DNA from: Sphingomonas echinoides ATCC 14820
Lineage (GTDB): Bacteria > Pseudomonadota > Alphaproteobacteria > Sphingomonadales > Sphingomonadaceae
Reading direction: 5' to 3'
Length of the DNA: 64,000 nt
NCBI RefSeq assembly: GCF_000241465.1
Contig: NZ_JH584235.1
Location: 1,101,256 to 1,165,255 of the forward strand
Shown here: positions 20,514-29,526 of the stretch, piece by piece
Layout: each line of letters starts with the position of its first letter
Position numbering within the stretch: position 1 is the stretch's first letter
The notes under the pieces: model-generated
What the model was told of the DNA's origin: nothing
Database searches by the model: none
What the model saw: only the letters and a program-made list of their open reading frames with translations
Position numbers and translations under genes: made by a program

Positions 20514-20628
20514 CCTCTCCCCTCCCTGGAAGGGAGGGGTTGGGGGTGGGTTGGTATGAGGCTGGCGTGACGTTCCCATTGAGAGCGACCCACCCCTCGA
20601 TCCCCTCCCTTCCAGGAAGGGGAGGAAG
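20514..20628. repeat. Family D palindromic repeat between gcvH and gcvPA
   Basis: Two hairpin units in inverted orientation: one around 20514-20555 (CCTCCCTGGAAGGGAGGGG then a G-rich tail) and its inverted partner at 20588-20628 (CCCACCCC then CCTCCCTTCCAGG), with about 30 bp between. It fills almost the whole intercistronic gap inside the gcv operon, so in the mRNA it would fold into large stable hairpins that could affect gcvPA-gcvPB expression or mRNA stability. Confidence 0.75.
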
Positions 20629-20630
20629 AC

Positions 20631-21002
20631 TTAGAGCTTCGCGACGAACGCCTGATAGGCGACTTCATCCATCAGCTCGTTCAGCTCGTCGGCGTCGCTC
20701 AGCGTCAGCTTGAAGAACCAGCCATCGCCTTCGGGATCCTCATTGACGAGGCCGGGCGTGTCGGCGAGCGCGGCGTTGCCGTCGATCACCGTGCCGGACA
20801 CCGGCGAATAGACGTCCGACGCGGCCTTGACCGATTCGACGACGGCGGCTTCGTCGCCCTTGGCGAGTTCCTTGCCCTCTTCGGGAACGTCGACGAACAC
20901 GATGTCGCCGAGCTGGCTCTGCGCATATTCGGTAATACCGACAATGCCGACGTCACCATCGACATCAACCCATTCATGATCTTCAGTAAAATAACGGCTC
21001 AT
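20631..21002 (-). CDS. gcvH: Glycine cleavage system H protein
   Basis: Lipoyl carrier that shuttles the aminomethyl group from the P to the T protein. The 123-residue product [28 protein letters not shown] has the lipoylation site [17 protein letters not shown] (Lys59) and the usual C-terminal helix [31 protein letters not shown] lies six bases before the ATG, whose A base overlaps the gcvT stop (TGATG). LipB, needed for its modification, is encoded 41 kb away in this window. Confidence 0.97.
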   Translation of the reverse strand: MSRYFTEDHEWVDVDGDVGIVGITEYAQSQLGDIVFVDVPEEGKELAKGDEAAVVESVKAASDVYSPVSGTVIDGNAALADTPGLVNEDPEGDGWFFKLTLSDADELNELMDEVAYQAFVAKL

Positions 21003-22162
21003 CACTTGCCTCCTGCGCGGACGTAGCGGTGGGGAATAAAGGGCATTGTCGTCACGGTCGCTTGATGGACCTTGCCGCGCTGCGCCAATTGAATTGTCGT
21101 ACCGGGAACCGCAAGCGCGGTCGGCACATAGGCCATGGCGATCGGTGCCCCGACGCTGGGCGCAAAGCCGCCCGAGGTCACGCGGCCGACTTCGGAACCT
21201 TGCGCATCGAGCACGGCTGCACCTTCGCGCACCGGCTGGCGCCCGGCGACGAGCAAGCCGACGCGCTTGACGATCGCGCCGGTCTCGCGCTCGGCCAGAA
21301 TGCGCGCCGCGCCCATGAAATCCCCCGCCTCGCGGCGGCGCTTGGACAAAGCAAAGCCGAGATCGGCCTGGATCGGCGTGGTCTCAGGATCGAGGTCATG
21401 CCCGTACAGCGGCAGGCCAGCCTCGAGCCGCAGCGAATCGCGCGCGCCAAGGCCGATCGGCTTGACTTCGGGCTCGGCCGCAAGCGCGGTCGCGAGCGCC
21501 TCGACATTCTCGGCGGGCACCGAAATCTCGAAACCATCCTCGCCGGTATAGCCGGAGCGGCTGATCCAGAGCGGCACGCCGTTCCACTCGAACGCGCCCG
21601 CGGTCATGAACACCAGCGCCTCGACGCCCGGCACCAGCCGCGCCAGCGCATCGACCGCCTTGGGGCCCTGCAGCGCCAGCAGCGCCTGGTCTTCCATATG
21701 GTTGAGCGCAATGTCGTCGGGCAGATATTCGAGCAGATGCGCAATATCGTCGATCTTGGTCGCGCCGTTGACGACCATGTAGAAGCCCTGAATGTCGAAC
21801 GGATTGGCGTCGGGCAGGCGCGTGACCATCAGATCGTCGAGGATGCCGCCATCTTCGGCCAGCAGCAGCGAATAGCGCTGCTTGCCCTCGCCGAGGCCAG
21901 CAATGTCGGCGGGCAGCACGGCTTCGAGCGCGGCGACCAGATCGGCACCTTCGTCGGAGCGGAACAGCAACTGGCCCATATGGCTGACGTCGAACAGGCC
22001 AGCCGATTCGCGCACCCACAGATGCTCGGCCATGATGCCTTCATATTGCACCGGCATCTCATACCCGGCGAAGGGCACCATCCGCCCGCCACGGGCGCGA
22101 TGCCAGGCGTCGAGCGGCAAGGTCTCGATCGCGATTTCGTCGGGAATGTCAGCGTCGGTCAT
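21002..22162 (-). CDS. gcvT: Aminomethyltransferase, glycine cleavage T protein
   Basis: Transfers the one-carbon unit from aminomethyl-GcvH to tetrahydrofolate, releasing ammonia. The 386-residue product shows [59 protein letters not shown] with the catalytic Asp region, and [22 protein letters not shown]. The ATG at 22162 ([11 protein letters not shown]) has GGAAGG upstream; the frame is open further but that would run into the leader. It is the first gene behind the tandem glycine riboswitch. Confidence 0.96.
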   Translation of the reverse strand: MTDADIPDEIAIETLPLDAWHRARGGRMVPFAGYEMPVQYEGIMAEHLWVRESAGLFDVSHMGQLLFRSDEGADLVAALEAVLPADIAGLGEGKQRYSLLLAEDGGILDDLMVTRLPDANPFDIQGFYMVVNGATKIDDIAHLLEYLPDDIALNHMEDQALLALQGPKAVDALARLVPGVEALVFMTAGAFEWNGVPLWISRSGYTGEDGFEISVPAENVEALATALAAEPEVKPIGLGARDSLRLEAGLPLYGHDLDPETTPIQADLGFALSKRRREAGDFMGAARILAERETGAIVKRVGLLVAGRQPVREGAAVLDAQGSEVGRVTSGGFAPSVGAPIAMAYVPTALAVPGTTIQLAQRGKVHQATVTTMPFIPHRYVRAGGK

Positions 22163-22182
22163 AATGGCCTTCCGTGCGAGGT

Positions 22183-22206
22183 CTACGGCGCAGCATGACG
22201 CCGTAG
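22183..22206 (-). promoter_or_regulatory. Stem-loop between riboswitch and gcvT (probable expression platform)
   Basis: Arms 22183-22190 and 22199-22206 are a perfect 8-bp stem with an 8-nt loop, located between the second glycine aptamer and the gcvT ribosome binding site (GGAAGG near 22166-22172). There is no U-tract, so control is more likely at translation initiation or through alternative pairing than by an intrinsic terminator. The mechanism is inferred from position only. Confidence 0.5.
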
Positions 22207-22223
22207 CGTCCATGATCCGCCGC

Positions 22224-22426
22224 CCCCTCTGTCACGGATACCTGAGAGCTTTGACTTGCCGCAGATGCCGCAAGCTTACCCCTTCGGTGGCACACCGCCT
22301 GAAGCGGGTGCGCTTTCCAGAGTGTCGACAAGCCCGCGCGGTCCGGTTGCCTGAGAGATTCCGGGGCGGTTGCTCCTTCGGCGGTCCAGAATGCCGCAAA
22401 CGGCATTCGAGACGCTCTCCCGCGCG
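22224..22426 (-). ncRNA. Tandem glycine riboswitch upstream of gcvT
   Basis: Two consecutive glycine aptamers. Aptamer 1 (about 22426-22332) has GCGGGAGAG, the CGCCGAAGGAGCAA core and the CCCCGGAATCTCTCAGGCAACCGGACCG half; aptamer 2 (about 22331-22224) has ACTCTGGAAAG, CACCGAAGGGGTAAGC and AAAGCTCTCAGGTATCCGTGACAGAG. These are the conserved cores of the class. Glycine binding is known in this class to turn on gcv operons. The 5' boundary is set by the first P1 strand. The remaining sequence up to 22516 shows nothing I recognise. Confidence 0.95.
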
Positions 22427-22516
22427 TGCCTATCCCGGTTGCCCGTGATCGACGCTGTCGGTTTGACGCGGCGCAGCAAGCGAGTCAACGACCCATTGCC
22501 CCGACCGCGTCAACAA

Positions 22517-23185
22517 TCAGCGTGTCGCGTTATATTTCAGCTGGTCGTTGGTCAGCTGGAAGCCAACCAAAGCCTCGAAGGTGGCGCGCAGCACCGCCTG
22601 ACGCACTTCCGGGCGCGTCAGCGGATCGACCGCAGCGTCCTCGCCACCCGCCTTGCGCTTCTCGAGCAACTTCTTGCGGACATCGTTGGGCAGCGTGGCG
22701 GCGGCGCGCGACACCGTCGCGGTGGCCGTGCCCTGCACCGATGCGCGCGGCTGGCCCGGCTCGAAATGCAGCGTGGCATGGCCCAGGCGCTTGGCAACGA
22801 CGGCGCTGCCGCCCTGCACCACGGTGATGAAATACGGCAAGGTCACGTCGCGCGCGCCATCGGTGCGCAGCCGCCGCCCTTCGACCGAGAAGGTCACCGT
22901 GGTCAGAATGTCGTCGCCTGCATCGGTGCAGGTCGAGCGCACATTGGTCAGCACCGCCGTGAGGTCGAGCGCCGTCGCATCGTGGCTGGTTGCGGGATCG
23001 AACAGCGTGATGTCGCCAGTCCCGGCGGGGACCGCTACGCTGGGGCAGGCGGTGCGGACGGCGGTGATACCGCCCGTCTCGTCAAGGTCGCCCGTGTGCC
23101 GACATCCGCCGAGCAAGACCGCCGCGAACACGGGAAGCGAGAGAGCGGCGATGGCTGATTTCCGGAATGTCACGGGGTCACGCAC
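22517..23185 (-). CDS. Putative lipoprotein of unknown function
   Basis: A 222-residue exported protein. After a basic N-terminus there is a hydrophobic stretch (SAIAALSLPVFAAVLLGGC) ending in a lipobox LLGGC, so it is probably a lipoprotein. The mature part is beta-rich with a periodic strand pattern (DITLFDPATSHDATALDLTAVLTNVRSTC) and a C-terminal charged helix (LPNDVRKKLLEKRKAGGED). No family is recognised. The GTG at 23185 is used; a TTG at 23197 is also open and Shine-Dalgarno support is weak for both. It diverges from ispH. Confidence 0.7.
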   Translation of the reverse strand: MRDPVTFRKSAIAALSLPVFAAVLLGGCRHTGDLDETGGITAVRTACPSVAVPAGTGDITLFDPATSHDATALDLTAVLTNVRSTCTDAGDDILTTVTFSVEGRRLRTDGARDVTLPYFITVVQGGSAVVAKRLGHATLHFEPGQPRASVQGTATATVSRAAATLPNDVRKKLLEKRKAGGEDAAVDPLTRPEVRQAVLRATFEALVGFQLTNDQLKYNATR

Positions 23186-23293
23186 CTTATCATGCAAAAG
23201 GGATCGCCTGCGTTAGGATTTATCGCGCAGACGCGGCGGCACCATAGGAACCGGCTATCGCCCGCGCAAGCAATCGCGTAGGCTTCCTGCGAG

Positions 23294-24250
23294 ATGTTCA
23301 CCGCTTCAAAGCCAAAACTCGAGCTCATTATCGCCGCACCGCGCGGCTTCTGCGCGGGAGTCGACCGTGCCATCCAGATTGTGGAACTGGCGATCGCCAA
23401 ATATGGCGCACCGGTCTATGTCCGGCACGAAATCGTCCACAACCGCTTCGTTGTCGACATGCTGCGCGACAAAGGCGCGGTGTTCGTGGAGGAACTGGAT
23501 GAGGTTCCCGACGGCGTTCCCGTGGTCTTCTCCGCGCATGGCGTCCCCAAGGCGGTGCCGAACAAGGCGGCGGAACGCGGCCTCGCCTTTTTCGACGCGA
23601 CCTGCCCCTTGGTGTCCAAGGTCCACCGCCAGGCCGAACGCATGGTCCAGCTCGGGCGGCACATCGTGTTCATCGGCCATGCCGGCCATCCCGAAGTGGT
23701 CGGCACGTTCGGCCAGGTGCCCGAAGGCGCGATGTCGCTGGTCGAAACCGTAGCGGATGCCGAAAGCTATACGCCCGCCGACCCCGACAATCTCGCTTTC
23801 CTGACGCAGACGACCTTGTCGATGGATGACACCGCCGATGTGGTCGCCACGCTGCAACGGCGTTTCCCCTCCATCCAGGGGCCGCGCGGCGAGGACATTT
23901 GCTACGCCACCGCCAACCGTCAGGGCGCGGTCAAGGCGATTGCCCATGCCTGCGACGCGATGCTGGTGATTGGCGCGCCCAACTCTTCAAACTCGGTGCG
24001 CCTGGTCGAAGTCGCCGAGCGCGAAGGCACGCCTGCCCGTTTGATCCAGCGCGCGGCAGAGCTCGACTGGAGCTTCGTCGAGGGCATTACGAGACTCGGC
24101 ATTACCGCTGGAGCATCGGCACCCGAGGTGCTGGTGCGTGAACTGGTTGATCGCCTGGGCGAGCGGTTTAAGGTCACCGAGCGGGAAGTGGAAACGAAGC
24201 GCGAGACGATTTCGTTCAAGCTGCCCCGCGGGCTTGAAGCCACGGCCTGA
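23294..24250 (+). CDS. ispH: 4-hydroxy-3-methylbut-2-enyl diphosphate reductase
   Basis: Last step of the MEP isoprenoid pathway, making IPP and DMAPP with a [4Fe-4S] cluster. The three cluster cysteines are Cys20 ([11 protein letters not shown]), Cys104 ([11 protein letters not shown]) and Cys203 ([10 protein letters not shown]). Also present are the substrate-binding [10 protein letters not shown] and [11 protein letters not shown] and the TQTTLSMDD motif. At 318 residues it is full length. It is followed 3 bp later by thrB and then rnhA, an order seen in many alphaproteobacteria, suggesting an operon. Confidence 0.97.
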   Translation: MFTASKPKLELIIAAPRGFCAGVDRAIQIVELAIAKYGAPVYVRHEIVHNRFVVDMLRDKGAVFVEELDEVPDGVPVVFSAHGVPKAVPNKAAERGLAFFDATCPLVSKVHRQAERMVQLGRHIVFIGHAGHPEVVGTFGQVPEGAMSLVETVADAESYTPADPDNLAFLTQTTLSMDDTADVVATLQRRFPSIQGPRGEDICYATANRQGAVKAIAHACDAMLVIGAPNSSNSVRLVEVAEREGTPARLIQRAAELDWSFVEGITRLGITAGASAPEVLVRELVDRLGERFKVTEREVETKRETISFKLPRGLEATA

Positions 24251-24253
24251 ACG

Positions 24254-25213
24254 ATGGCCGTGTACACGCCGGTATCGGCCGAAGTTCTGGCCGAATTCCT
24301 CGCGCGCTATGACGTTGGCGAGTTGGTGTCCGCCAAGGGCATCGCCGAGGGCGTCGAAAACACCAATTACCTGGTCGACACCACCACCGGTCGCTTCATC
24401 CTGACGCTGTACGAAAAGCGCGTCGATGGCGGCGACTTGCCCTATTTCATGGCGCTGCTCGATCATCTCGCCGCGCGCGGAAATCCGGTGCCGCCGGCGA
24501 TCAAGGACCGCAGCGGCACCGCGATTCAAACGCTGGAAGGTCGTCCGGCCTGCCTCATCAAATTTCTGTCCGGCGTGTCGGTATCGCACCCGACGTCCGC
24601 GCAGGCGCGCGCGGCGGGTGTGGCGATGGCGGATATGCACGCCGCCTTGGCCGACTTTCCCGAGACCCGCGCCAATTCGATGGGAGTCGAGACCTGGTCC
24701 CCCTTGTTCGAGCGCTGCGGGCGCAGTCTCGATACCATCGCGCCCGGCCTGTATGATGATCTCGGCTTCGCGATCGATCGGGTCGTCGGGGCATGGCCGC
24801 AGGCGATGCTCGACACGGTGACCATCCACGCCGATCTCTTCCCCGACAATGTGCTGATGCGGGGCGACGCCGTATCCGGGCTGATCGATTTCTATTTCGC
24901 CTGCACCGATCTGCGCGTGTACGATCTGGCGATCATGCACAGCGCCTGGGCCTTTGATGCCACGGGGGCGCACTATGATGCCGCCATCGGCGATGCGTTG
25001 ACGGCAGGGTATGAGCAGCGCTTTCCGCTATCGTCGGTCGAACAGGCCGCCTTCCCGACGCTGGCCAGCGGGGCCTGTGTCCGCTTCGCGCTGTCGCGCG
25101 CATGGGACTGGCTCAACACCCCCGCCGACGCGCTCGTCACGCGCAAGGACCCGCTCGCTTATGTCCGGCGACTCTCGCATTATGCGCCGGAGCTGGCTAA
25201 GCGGACGCGATGA
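24254..25213 (+). CDS. thrB: Homoserine kinase (APH-fold ThrB)
   Basis: Phosphorylates homoserine for threonine synthesis. This is the aminoglycoside-phosphotransferase-like type, not the GHMP type of E. coli. In 319 residues: [33 protein letters not shown], the catalytic loop [13 protein letters not shown] and the metal-binding GLIDFYFAC, ending in [15 protein letters not shown]. The start is 3 bp after ispH and the stop overlaps the rnhA start as ATGA, so all three genes are likely co-translated. Confidence 0.95.
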   Translation: MAVYTPVSAEVLAEFLARYDVGELVSAKGIAEGVENTNYLVDTTTGRFILTLYEKRVDGGDLPYFMALLDHLAARGNPVPPAIKDRSGTAIQTLEGRPACLIKFLSGVSVSHPTSAQARAAGVAMADMHAALADFPETRANSMGVETWSPLFERCGRSLDTIAPGLYDDLGFAIDRVVGAWPQAMLDTVTIHADLFPDNVLMRGDAVSGLIDFYFACTDLRVYDLAIMHSAWAFDATGAHYDAAIGDALTAGYEQRFPLSSVEQAAFPTLASGACVRFALSRAWDWLNTPADALVTRKDPLAYVRRLSHYAPELAKRTR

Positions 25214-25674
25214 CCGCGACCGTAAAAGAGCTTACCAAAGTCGAAATCGCCACCGATGGAGCCTGCAAGGGCAATCCCGGCCCGGGTGGCTGGGGCGCGC
25301 TGATTCGCGCAGGCGGCACCGAGAAGGAATTGTCGGGCGGCGAAGCGCTGACCACCAACAACCGTATGGAATTGATGGCCGCGATTGAGGGGCTGAACGC
25401 GCTGAAACGCCCCTGCCATGTGATGCTATCGACCGACAGCCGCTATGTAATGGACGGGCTGACCAAGTGGATCAAAGGCTGGCAGAAGAACGGCTGGAAG
25501 ACCGCCGCGCGCCAGCCGGTGAAGAATGCCGATCTGTGGCAGGCACTGCTCGACGCGGCGAAACCGCACCGCGTCGAATGGACCTGGGTCAAAGGCCATG
25601 CCGGCCACCCCGACAACGAACGCGCAGACCGGCTGGCGAGCGATGCCGCGGTGGCCGCTGGAAGGCGCGCTTAA
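25210..25674 (+). CDS. rnhA: Ribonuclease HI
   Basis: Cleaves the RNA strand of RNA:DNA hybrids. The 154-residue product has the DEDD residues Asp16 ([20 protein letters not shown]), Glu54 ([10 protein letters not shown]), Asp76 (LSTDSRYV) and Asp140 (DNERADRLA), with the catalytic His130 in WVKGHAGH. The basic protrusion ([14 protein letters not shown]) is present. It overlaps thrB by 4 bp, and its stop overlaps the convergent YegP-like gene by 2 bp. Confidence 0.97.
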   Translation: MTATVKELTKVEIATDGACKGNPGPGGWGALIRAGGTEKELSGGEALTTNNRMELMAAIEGLNALKRPCHVMLSTDSRYVMDGLTKWIKGWQKNGWKTAARQPVKNADLWQALLDAAKPHRVEWTWVKGHAGHPDNERADRLASDAAVAAGRRA

Positions 25675-25844
25675 GCCTCTTCGACCGGCGCGCCCGGGCC
25701 GTTCTTCAGCACCGATTCGATCGCATTCTTGGCCCCGGCCTTGCTCGAATAGCCCTCGGTCCACCAAATCAGTTCGCTGTTATATTTGAACTTGGCGACA
25801 TACTCGCCCGCCTTGTTCTGCTCGATCACGAATTTGTGTGCCAT
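25671..25844 (-). CDS. YegP/DUF1508-like small protein
   Basis: A 57-residue protein: [20 protein letters not shown], then [20 protein letters not shown] and [17 protein letters not shown]. It matches a single DUF1508 (YegP) repeat, whose members are small alpha/beta proteins of unknown function with the K-F.....G.Y...K-N-.I...E-Y-SK..A...I pattern. GGAGG five bases before the ATG is a strong ribosome binding site, which makes a real gene likely despite its size. It converges on rnhA with the stop codons overlapping. Confidence 0.85.
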   Translation of the reverse strand: MAHKFVIEQNKAGEYVAKFKYNSELIWWTEGYSSKAGAKNAIESVLKNGPGAPVEEA

Positions 25845-25894
25845 GCGAACCTCCCCGGTTTGTCGGTTCGGGAAGGATAGCGACGGCGATATCG

Positions 25895-26989
25895 TTACGC
25901 CAGCACCGCGAAGCGGCCCGGTGCATAGCGGGTAGGATCAATCGCAGCGACGCTGGGATCGGGCGCGCGGCCCAAAAGGAGCGCTGCGGCCAGCGCGGCC
26001 GCTGCCGGTGCCGTCTGGATGCCGAAACCGCCCTGCCCCGCACACCAGAAGAAACCGGGCGAATCGGGGGCGAAGCCATAGACCGGCAAGCGATCCGGCG
26101 CGAAGCTGCGCAGACCCGCCCAACGCCGTTCGACGCGGGTGATCTGCCAATCGACAACGTGTTCGAACCGGTCGATCGCGATGGCGACGTCGATCTCCTC
26201 GGGCTGGACATCGCCGGGCGTGGCCGGAGTCTCATCATGCGGGCTGAGCCACAGCCGCCCCCCGGCCTCGGGCTTGAAATAGAATTGCCCAGAAATGTCC
26301 GCGATATGCGGCAGCGCATCGGGGGCCGCTGGGCTGGTCGCCAATTGCACGACGGTGCGGCGATACGCGGCGATGCCGATCGGCGCGACCCCCGCCATTT
26401 CTGCAACCGCATCGGCCCAGGCACCGGCGGCGTTGACGAGGATCGTCGCCGACACCGGCCCCGCACCCGTCTCCATTTGCCAGCGGCCACCGGTGTGGAG
26501 CGCCCGCTGCAGCGGCGCGGACAGCAACAGCGTCACCCCGCCCTGTCGCGCCTGTGCCAGATAATGCGCGTGCAGCGCCGCGACATCGATATAGGTGCTG
26601 CTCGCCTCCAGCACGCCGAGCGTCCAGTCGGCGCGTAAGCCCGGAATGTAGGCGCGCGGATCCACCCGCTGCAGCGCCACGCTGCTGCCCGCAAATTCCT
26701 CCAGAAAGCCGTCGATCCGGTCCGCATCCGACGCGCGCCCGATATGGAGCGAGCCGAGATCGGCCAGGAAGCCCCCGCCCCGTAACGCAGCGCCCGATGC
26801 GGTGGTGAGCGGCTGCACATCGGGGCCGCCATAGGTTTCCGACCAGAACGCCGCCGAGCGTCCGGTCGCATGGTAACCGGGCAGATCCTCCGCCTCGAGC
26901 ATCACCACCGAAGCGTAAGGCGCAATCGCGGCGGCGAGGCTTGCGCCCGCAATCCCGGCACCAACAATGGCCACGTCATAATGCGTCAC
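25895..26989 (-). CDS. FAD-dependent oxidoreductase, DAO family
   Basis: A 364-residue flavoprotein of the glycine/D-amino-acid oxidase fold. The N-terminal Rossmann motif is HYDVAIVGAGIAGASLAAAIA with EAEDLPGYHATGRSAAFW, followed by SSTYIDVAALHAHYLAQA, the mid-protein ILVNAAGAWADAVAE and the C-terminal GFFWCAGQGGFGIQTAP. The GTG at 26989 is preferred: GAGGT lies six bases upstream and an earlier start would run far into the preceding hydrolase gene. It starts 5 bp after that gene's stop. The substrate is not determinable; similar enzymes oxidise D-amino acids or sarcosine-like amines. Confidence 0.85.
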   Translation of the reverse strand: MTHYDVAIVGAGIAGASLAAAIAPYASVVMLEAEDLPGYHATGRSAAFWSETYGGPDVQPLTTASGAALRGGGFLADLGSLHIGRASDADRIDGFLEEFAGSSVALQRVDPRAYIPGLRADWTLGVLEASSTYIDVAALHAHYLAQARQGGVTLLLSAPLQRALHTGGRWQMETGAGPVSATILVNAAGAWADAVAEMAGVAPIGIAAYRRTVVQLATSPAAPDALPHIADISGQFYFKPEAGGRLWLSPHDETPATPGDVQPEEIDVAIAIDRFEHVVDWQITRVERRWAGLRSFAPDRLPVYGFAPDSPGFFWCAGQGGFGIQTAPAAAALAAALLLGRAPDPSVAAIDPTRYAPGRFAVLA

Positions 26990-26993
26990 GGTG

Positions 26994-27947
26994 TTACCTC
27001 TGCGCCCGCGAGGACAGGAAGATGTCGATCTCGCCAATCGCGCGATTGCGCACCGGATCCGCCTCGCGCAGAATCTCATGCGCCGATTCCTTGCCGAAGC
27101 GCACCACCCGCGCATCCGGCACCTTTGCCGCGATCTTCAGCGCGGCCTTGGGATCGACCAGTTTATCGTCATCGGCAATGACGAACAGCAAAGGCACGCC
27201 GAGCGTCTTCAAACGCGGATCGACGCTCAGCCGCCGGGTCGAGGCAAACGCCTCGATCACCCAGCGCCAGCTCGGCGGCCCAAGCAGCAATTCGGGCTTG
27301 CTCGATTGCCAGAAGATTTCGTCTTCATAGCGATCGGTGTCCTTGGTCAGCAGGGCCTGGCGCGTTTCGGTGGTGGCGGGCCGCTCATTCCCGCGCCAGG
27401 CTGGCCGGGCCGTATTGCCCACACCGCCAAGCATACGGGCGAGCCGTTCACCAAGCGTCGCGCCAACCGGGCTGTGCAGCCCCAGCATCGGGGCGATCAG
27501 AACGGCGGCATCGGGCTGCGCCGCGCCCTCGGCCAGCGCGCGCAACAGCAAATGCCCGCCCATCGAATGGCCAAGCGCAACATGCGGTCCGCCGTCGCGC
27601 CCGGCATCCTCTGCGACCCAATCCGCCCAAAAGGCACGGAAATCATCGATATACTGCTGAAAATCGTCGACATGGCCAACATGCGGATCGGGCGACAGCC
27701 GCCCCGACCCACCCTGCCCGCGCCAGTCGAACGAAGTGATCGACCAACCAAGCGCATGCCAGTGCGCGAACGCCTCAAGATATTTTTCGAAGATATCGCC
27801 GCGCCCGCCCTGGAACAGCATGCGCCCGCGCGGGCGTCCCTCGACGCCCCAGTCAAAGCGCCGCAGCGCCCAGCCATCGGGAGCGGACCATTGGGTGATC
27901 CGCGCAGCCGCAGGAATCGCGCGACGATAAAGCTGAGGGGAAACCAT
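26994..27947 (-). CDS. Alpha/beta hydrolase, lysophospholipase-like (S33)
   Basis: A 317-residue alpha/beta hydrolase resembling PldB/monoglyceride lipase proteins. Features are FQGGRGDIFEKYLEAFAHWHALGWSI, the FDWRGQGGSGR loop, nucleophile elbow GHSMGG, the acid in VIADDDKLVDPKAAL and the catalytic His in GKESAHEILRE. There is no signal peptide. It forms a pair with the oxidoreductase gene (4-bp gap) and its start lies only 5 bp from the divergent cpaA start if that gene begins at 27953. Confidence 0.87.
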   Translation of the reverse strand: MVSPQLYRRAIPAAARITQWSAPDGWALRRFDWGVEGRPRGRMLFQGGRGDIFEKYLEAFAHWHALGWSITSFDWRGQGGSGRLSPDPHVGHVDDFQQYIDDFRAFWADWVAEDAGRDGGPHVALGHSMGGHLLLRALAEGAAQPDAAVLIAPMLGLHSPVGATLGERLARMLGGVGNTARPAWRGNERPATTETRQALLTKDTDRYEDEIFWQSSKPELLLGPPSWRWVIEAFASTRRLSVDPRLKTLGVPLLFVIADDDKLVDPKAALKIAAKVPDARVVRFGKESAHEILREADPVRNRAIGEIDIFLSSRAQR

Positions 27948-27952
27948 GGACG

Positions 27953-28477
27953 ATGGTTACGGTTTTGAAAGGCCCGCCGTCTACACCTTTCCTCATGGGT
28001 GGGATCAATCTGTCAACGATGTTGCTGCTGGTGCTGGCGGCGCTCCTGGTTTCGGCCGGGATTCAGGACGCGCGCACGCGCGAGATCGCCAATTGGAAAA
28101 ACGCCGCGATCGCGCTGCTCGCCCCATTATGGTGGTGGGCGAACGCCCTGGGCTGGATGGCGATTGCCGAGCAAGTGGGGGTCGCGCTGCTGGTGTTCGC
28201 GGCCTTCGTTGCCGCTTTTCATTTCGGCTGGATGGGCGGCGGCGATGTCAAGATGATCGGCGCGCTGGCGCTGTGGCTGCTCGACCCGGTCGCCTTGACC
28301 TGGATGTTGATCGTGATGTCGCTGCTCGGCGGCGCGTTGACCGTGATCCTGCTGATCGAGCGCGCGCTGCGCCATCGCACGGCGCAAATCGAGGTTCCCT
28401 ACGGCGTAGCGATCGCAATTGCGGCGCTGATTACACTGCGTGAACCGCTTTTTAACCACTTTGGTGTGAATGCTTAA
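27953..28477 (+). CDS. cpaA: Prepilin peptidase, A24 family (CpaA/TadV)
   Basis: Membrane aspartic protease that trims Flp-type prepilins. The 174-residue product has the catalytic aspartates Asp39 (GIQDARTREIANW) and Asp98 (MGGGDVKMIGALALW) within about five hydrophobic segments. The first ATG (27953) leaves just 5 bp to the divergent hydrolase start; ATG 27995 (MGGINLSTM) is equally plausible and lacks a clear Shine-Dalgarno. It heads the tad/cpa cluster, so any promoter must overlap coding sequence. Confidence 0.88.
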   Translation: MVTVLKGPPSTPFLMGGINLSTMLLLVLAALLVSAGIQDARTREIANWKNAAIALLAPLWWWANALGWMAIAEQVGVALLVFAAFVAAFHFGWMGGGDVKMIGALALWLLDPVALTWMLIVMSLLGGALTVILLIERALRHRTAQIEVPYGVAIAIAALITLREPLFNHFGVNA

Positions 28478-28498
28478 CGCGGGCTCAATTGCCCGCGT
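28477..28498 (+). promoter_or_regulatory. Stem-loop between cpaA and cpaB
   Basis: An 8-bp perfect G/C-rich stem (28477-28484 with 28491-28498, loop TCAATT) sits just after the cpaA stop and 14 bp before the cpaB start. There is no U-tract. It may set the ratio of CpaA to downstream pilus components or be a processing site; this is inferred from position alone. Confidence 0.45.
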
Positions 28499-28512
28499 CC
28501 GAAAGGTCTAAG

Positions 28513-29526
28513 ATGGATAGTCGCAAGGTCATTCTGCTGGTGGGTGCGCTGATCGTTGCCGCGATCACGGCGTTCATGGCACGATCGCTGATCATTGGCA
28601 GCCCGGCACCGCAAGCCAATGCGGTGGCGATGGCTCCGGTCGCAAACGGCCCGGAAGTGCTGGTCGCAACCAAGGCGCTCCCTGTCGGCACCATCCTCGA
28701 CGCGACCTCGCTGAAATATCAGCCATGGCCGAAGGAGCTGGTTGAGAACGCCTATTACATCAAGAAGGGCGGCTTCGATCCGCGCTCGCTGATGGGCACG
28801 GTCGTGCGCAACGCGATCACCGCCGGTCAGCCGGTGACCCAGGGCGCGCTGGTCAAGCCGGGCGATCGTGGCTTCCTCGCCGCCGCCCTCGGCCCGGGCA
28901 TGCGCGCCGTAACCGTACCGGTACAGACGCAGACCAGCGTGGCCGGTTTCGTGTTCCCCGGCGACCGTATCGACCTGATCCTGACGCAGACCGTACCCGG
29001 TGGCGGCGATGGTCCACCGCTCAAGGCGGCCGAGACGATCATGCGCAACCTGCGCGTGCTCGCCACCGACCAGCGCACCGACAACGGTGTCGGTGAAGAC
29101 GGCAAGGCCGTCGTGCGCACCTTTTCCAACGTGACGATCGAAGCGACGCCGAAGATCGCCGAGCAAATCGCGGTCGCGCAGACGCTCGGCTCGCTGTCGC
29201 TGTCGCTGCGCTCGATCGCCGACAATAGCAGCGAACTCGAACAGGCGATCGCTAGCGGCGATGTCTCCATGCCCGACGACCCCAAAGCGGAAAAAGCGAT
29301 GCTGACCCGCATCGCCAGCACCCCCGCGACCGGTGGCGGGACGATGGTGACCGGGGCCGACGTCTCGCGTTTTCAACGCAGCACGGTTCCGGGCAAGCCT
29401 GCTGATACCTCGGCACCCGGTGGCGCGCCGGGCACCGGAACGTTTCCGGGGGCTGGTACCGGCCCCGTAATCCGCGTCGCACGCGGCAATGCGGTGACCG
29501 ATGTCGCCCTTGGGGGGAAGAAATAA
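28513..29526 (+). CDS. cpaB: Flp pilus assembly protein CpaB/RcpC
   Basis: Periplasmic pilus-assembly factor anchored by an N-terminal membrane segment (KVILLVGALIVAAITAFMA, residues 5-23). A SAF domain follows (EVLVATKALPVGTILDATSL, about residues 48-67, through RNAITAGQPVTQGALVKPGDRGF), then the RcpC domain (PGMRAVTVPVQTQTSVAGFV; GDRIDLILTQ) and a Gly/Pro/Thr-rich tail. The start has AAAGG seven bases upstream. At 337 residues it is normal length, and its stop overlaps the cpaC ATG by one base (TAATG). Confidence 0.93.
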   Translation: MDSRKVILLVGALIVAAITAFMARSLIIGSPAPQANAVAMAPVANGPEVLVATKALPVGTILDATSLKYQPWPKELVENAYYIKKGGFDPRSLMGTVVRNAITAGQPVTQGALVKPGDRGFLAAALGPGMRAVTVPVQTQTSVAGFVFPGDRIDLILTQTVPGGGDGPPLKAAETIMRNLRVLATDQRTDNGVGEDGKAVVRTFSNVTIEATPKIAEQIAVAQTLGSLSLSLRSIADNSSELEQAIASGDVSMPDDPKAEKAMLTRIASTPATGGGTMVTGADVSRFQRSTVPGKPADTSAPGGAPGTGTFPGAGTGPVIRVARGNAVTDVALGGKK

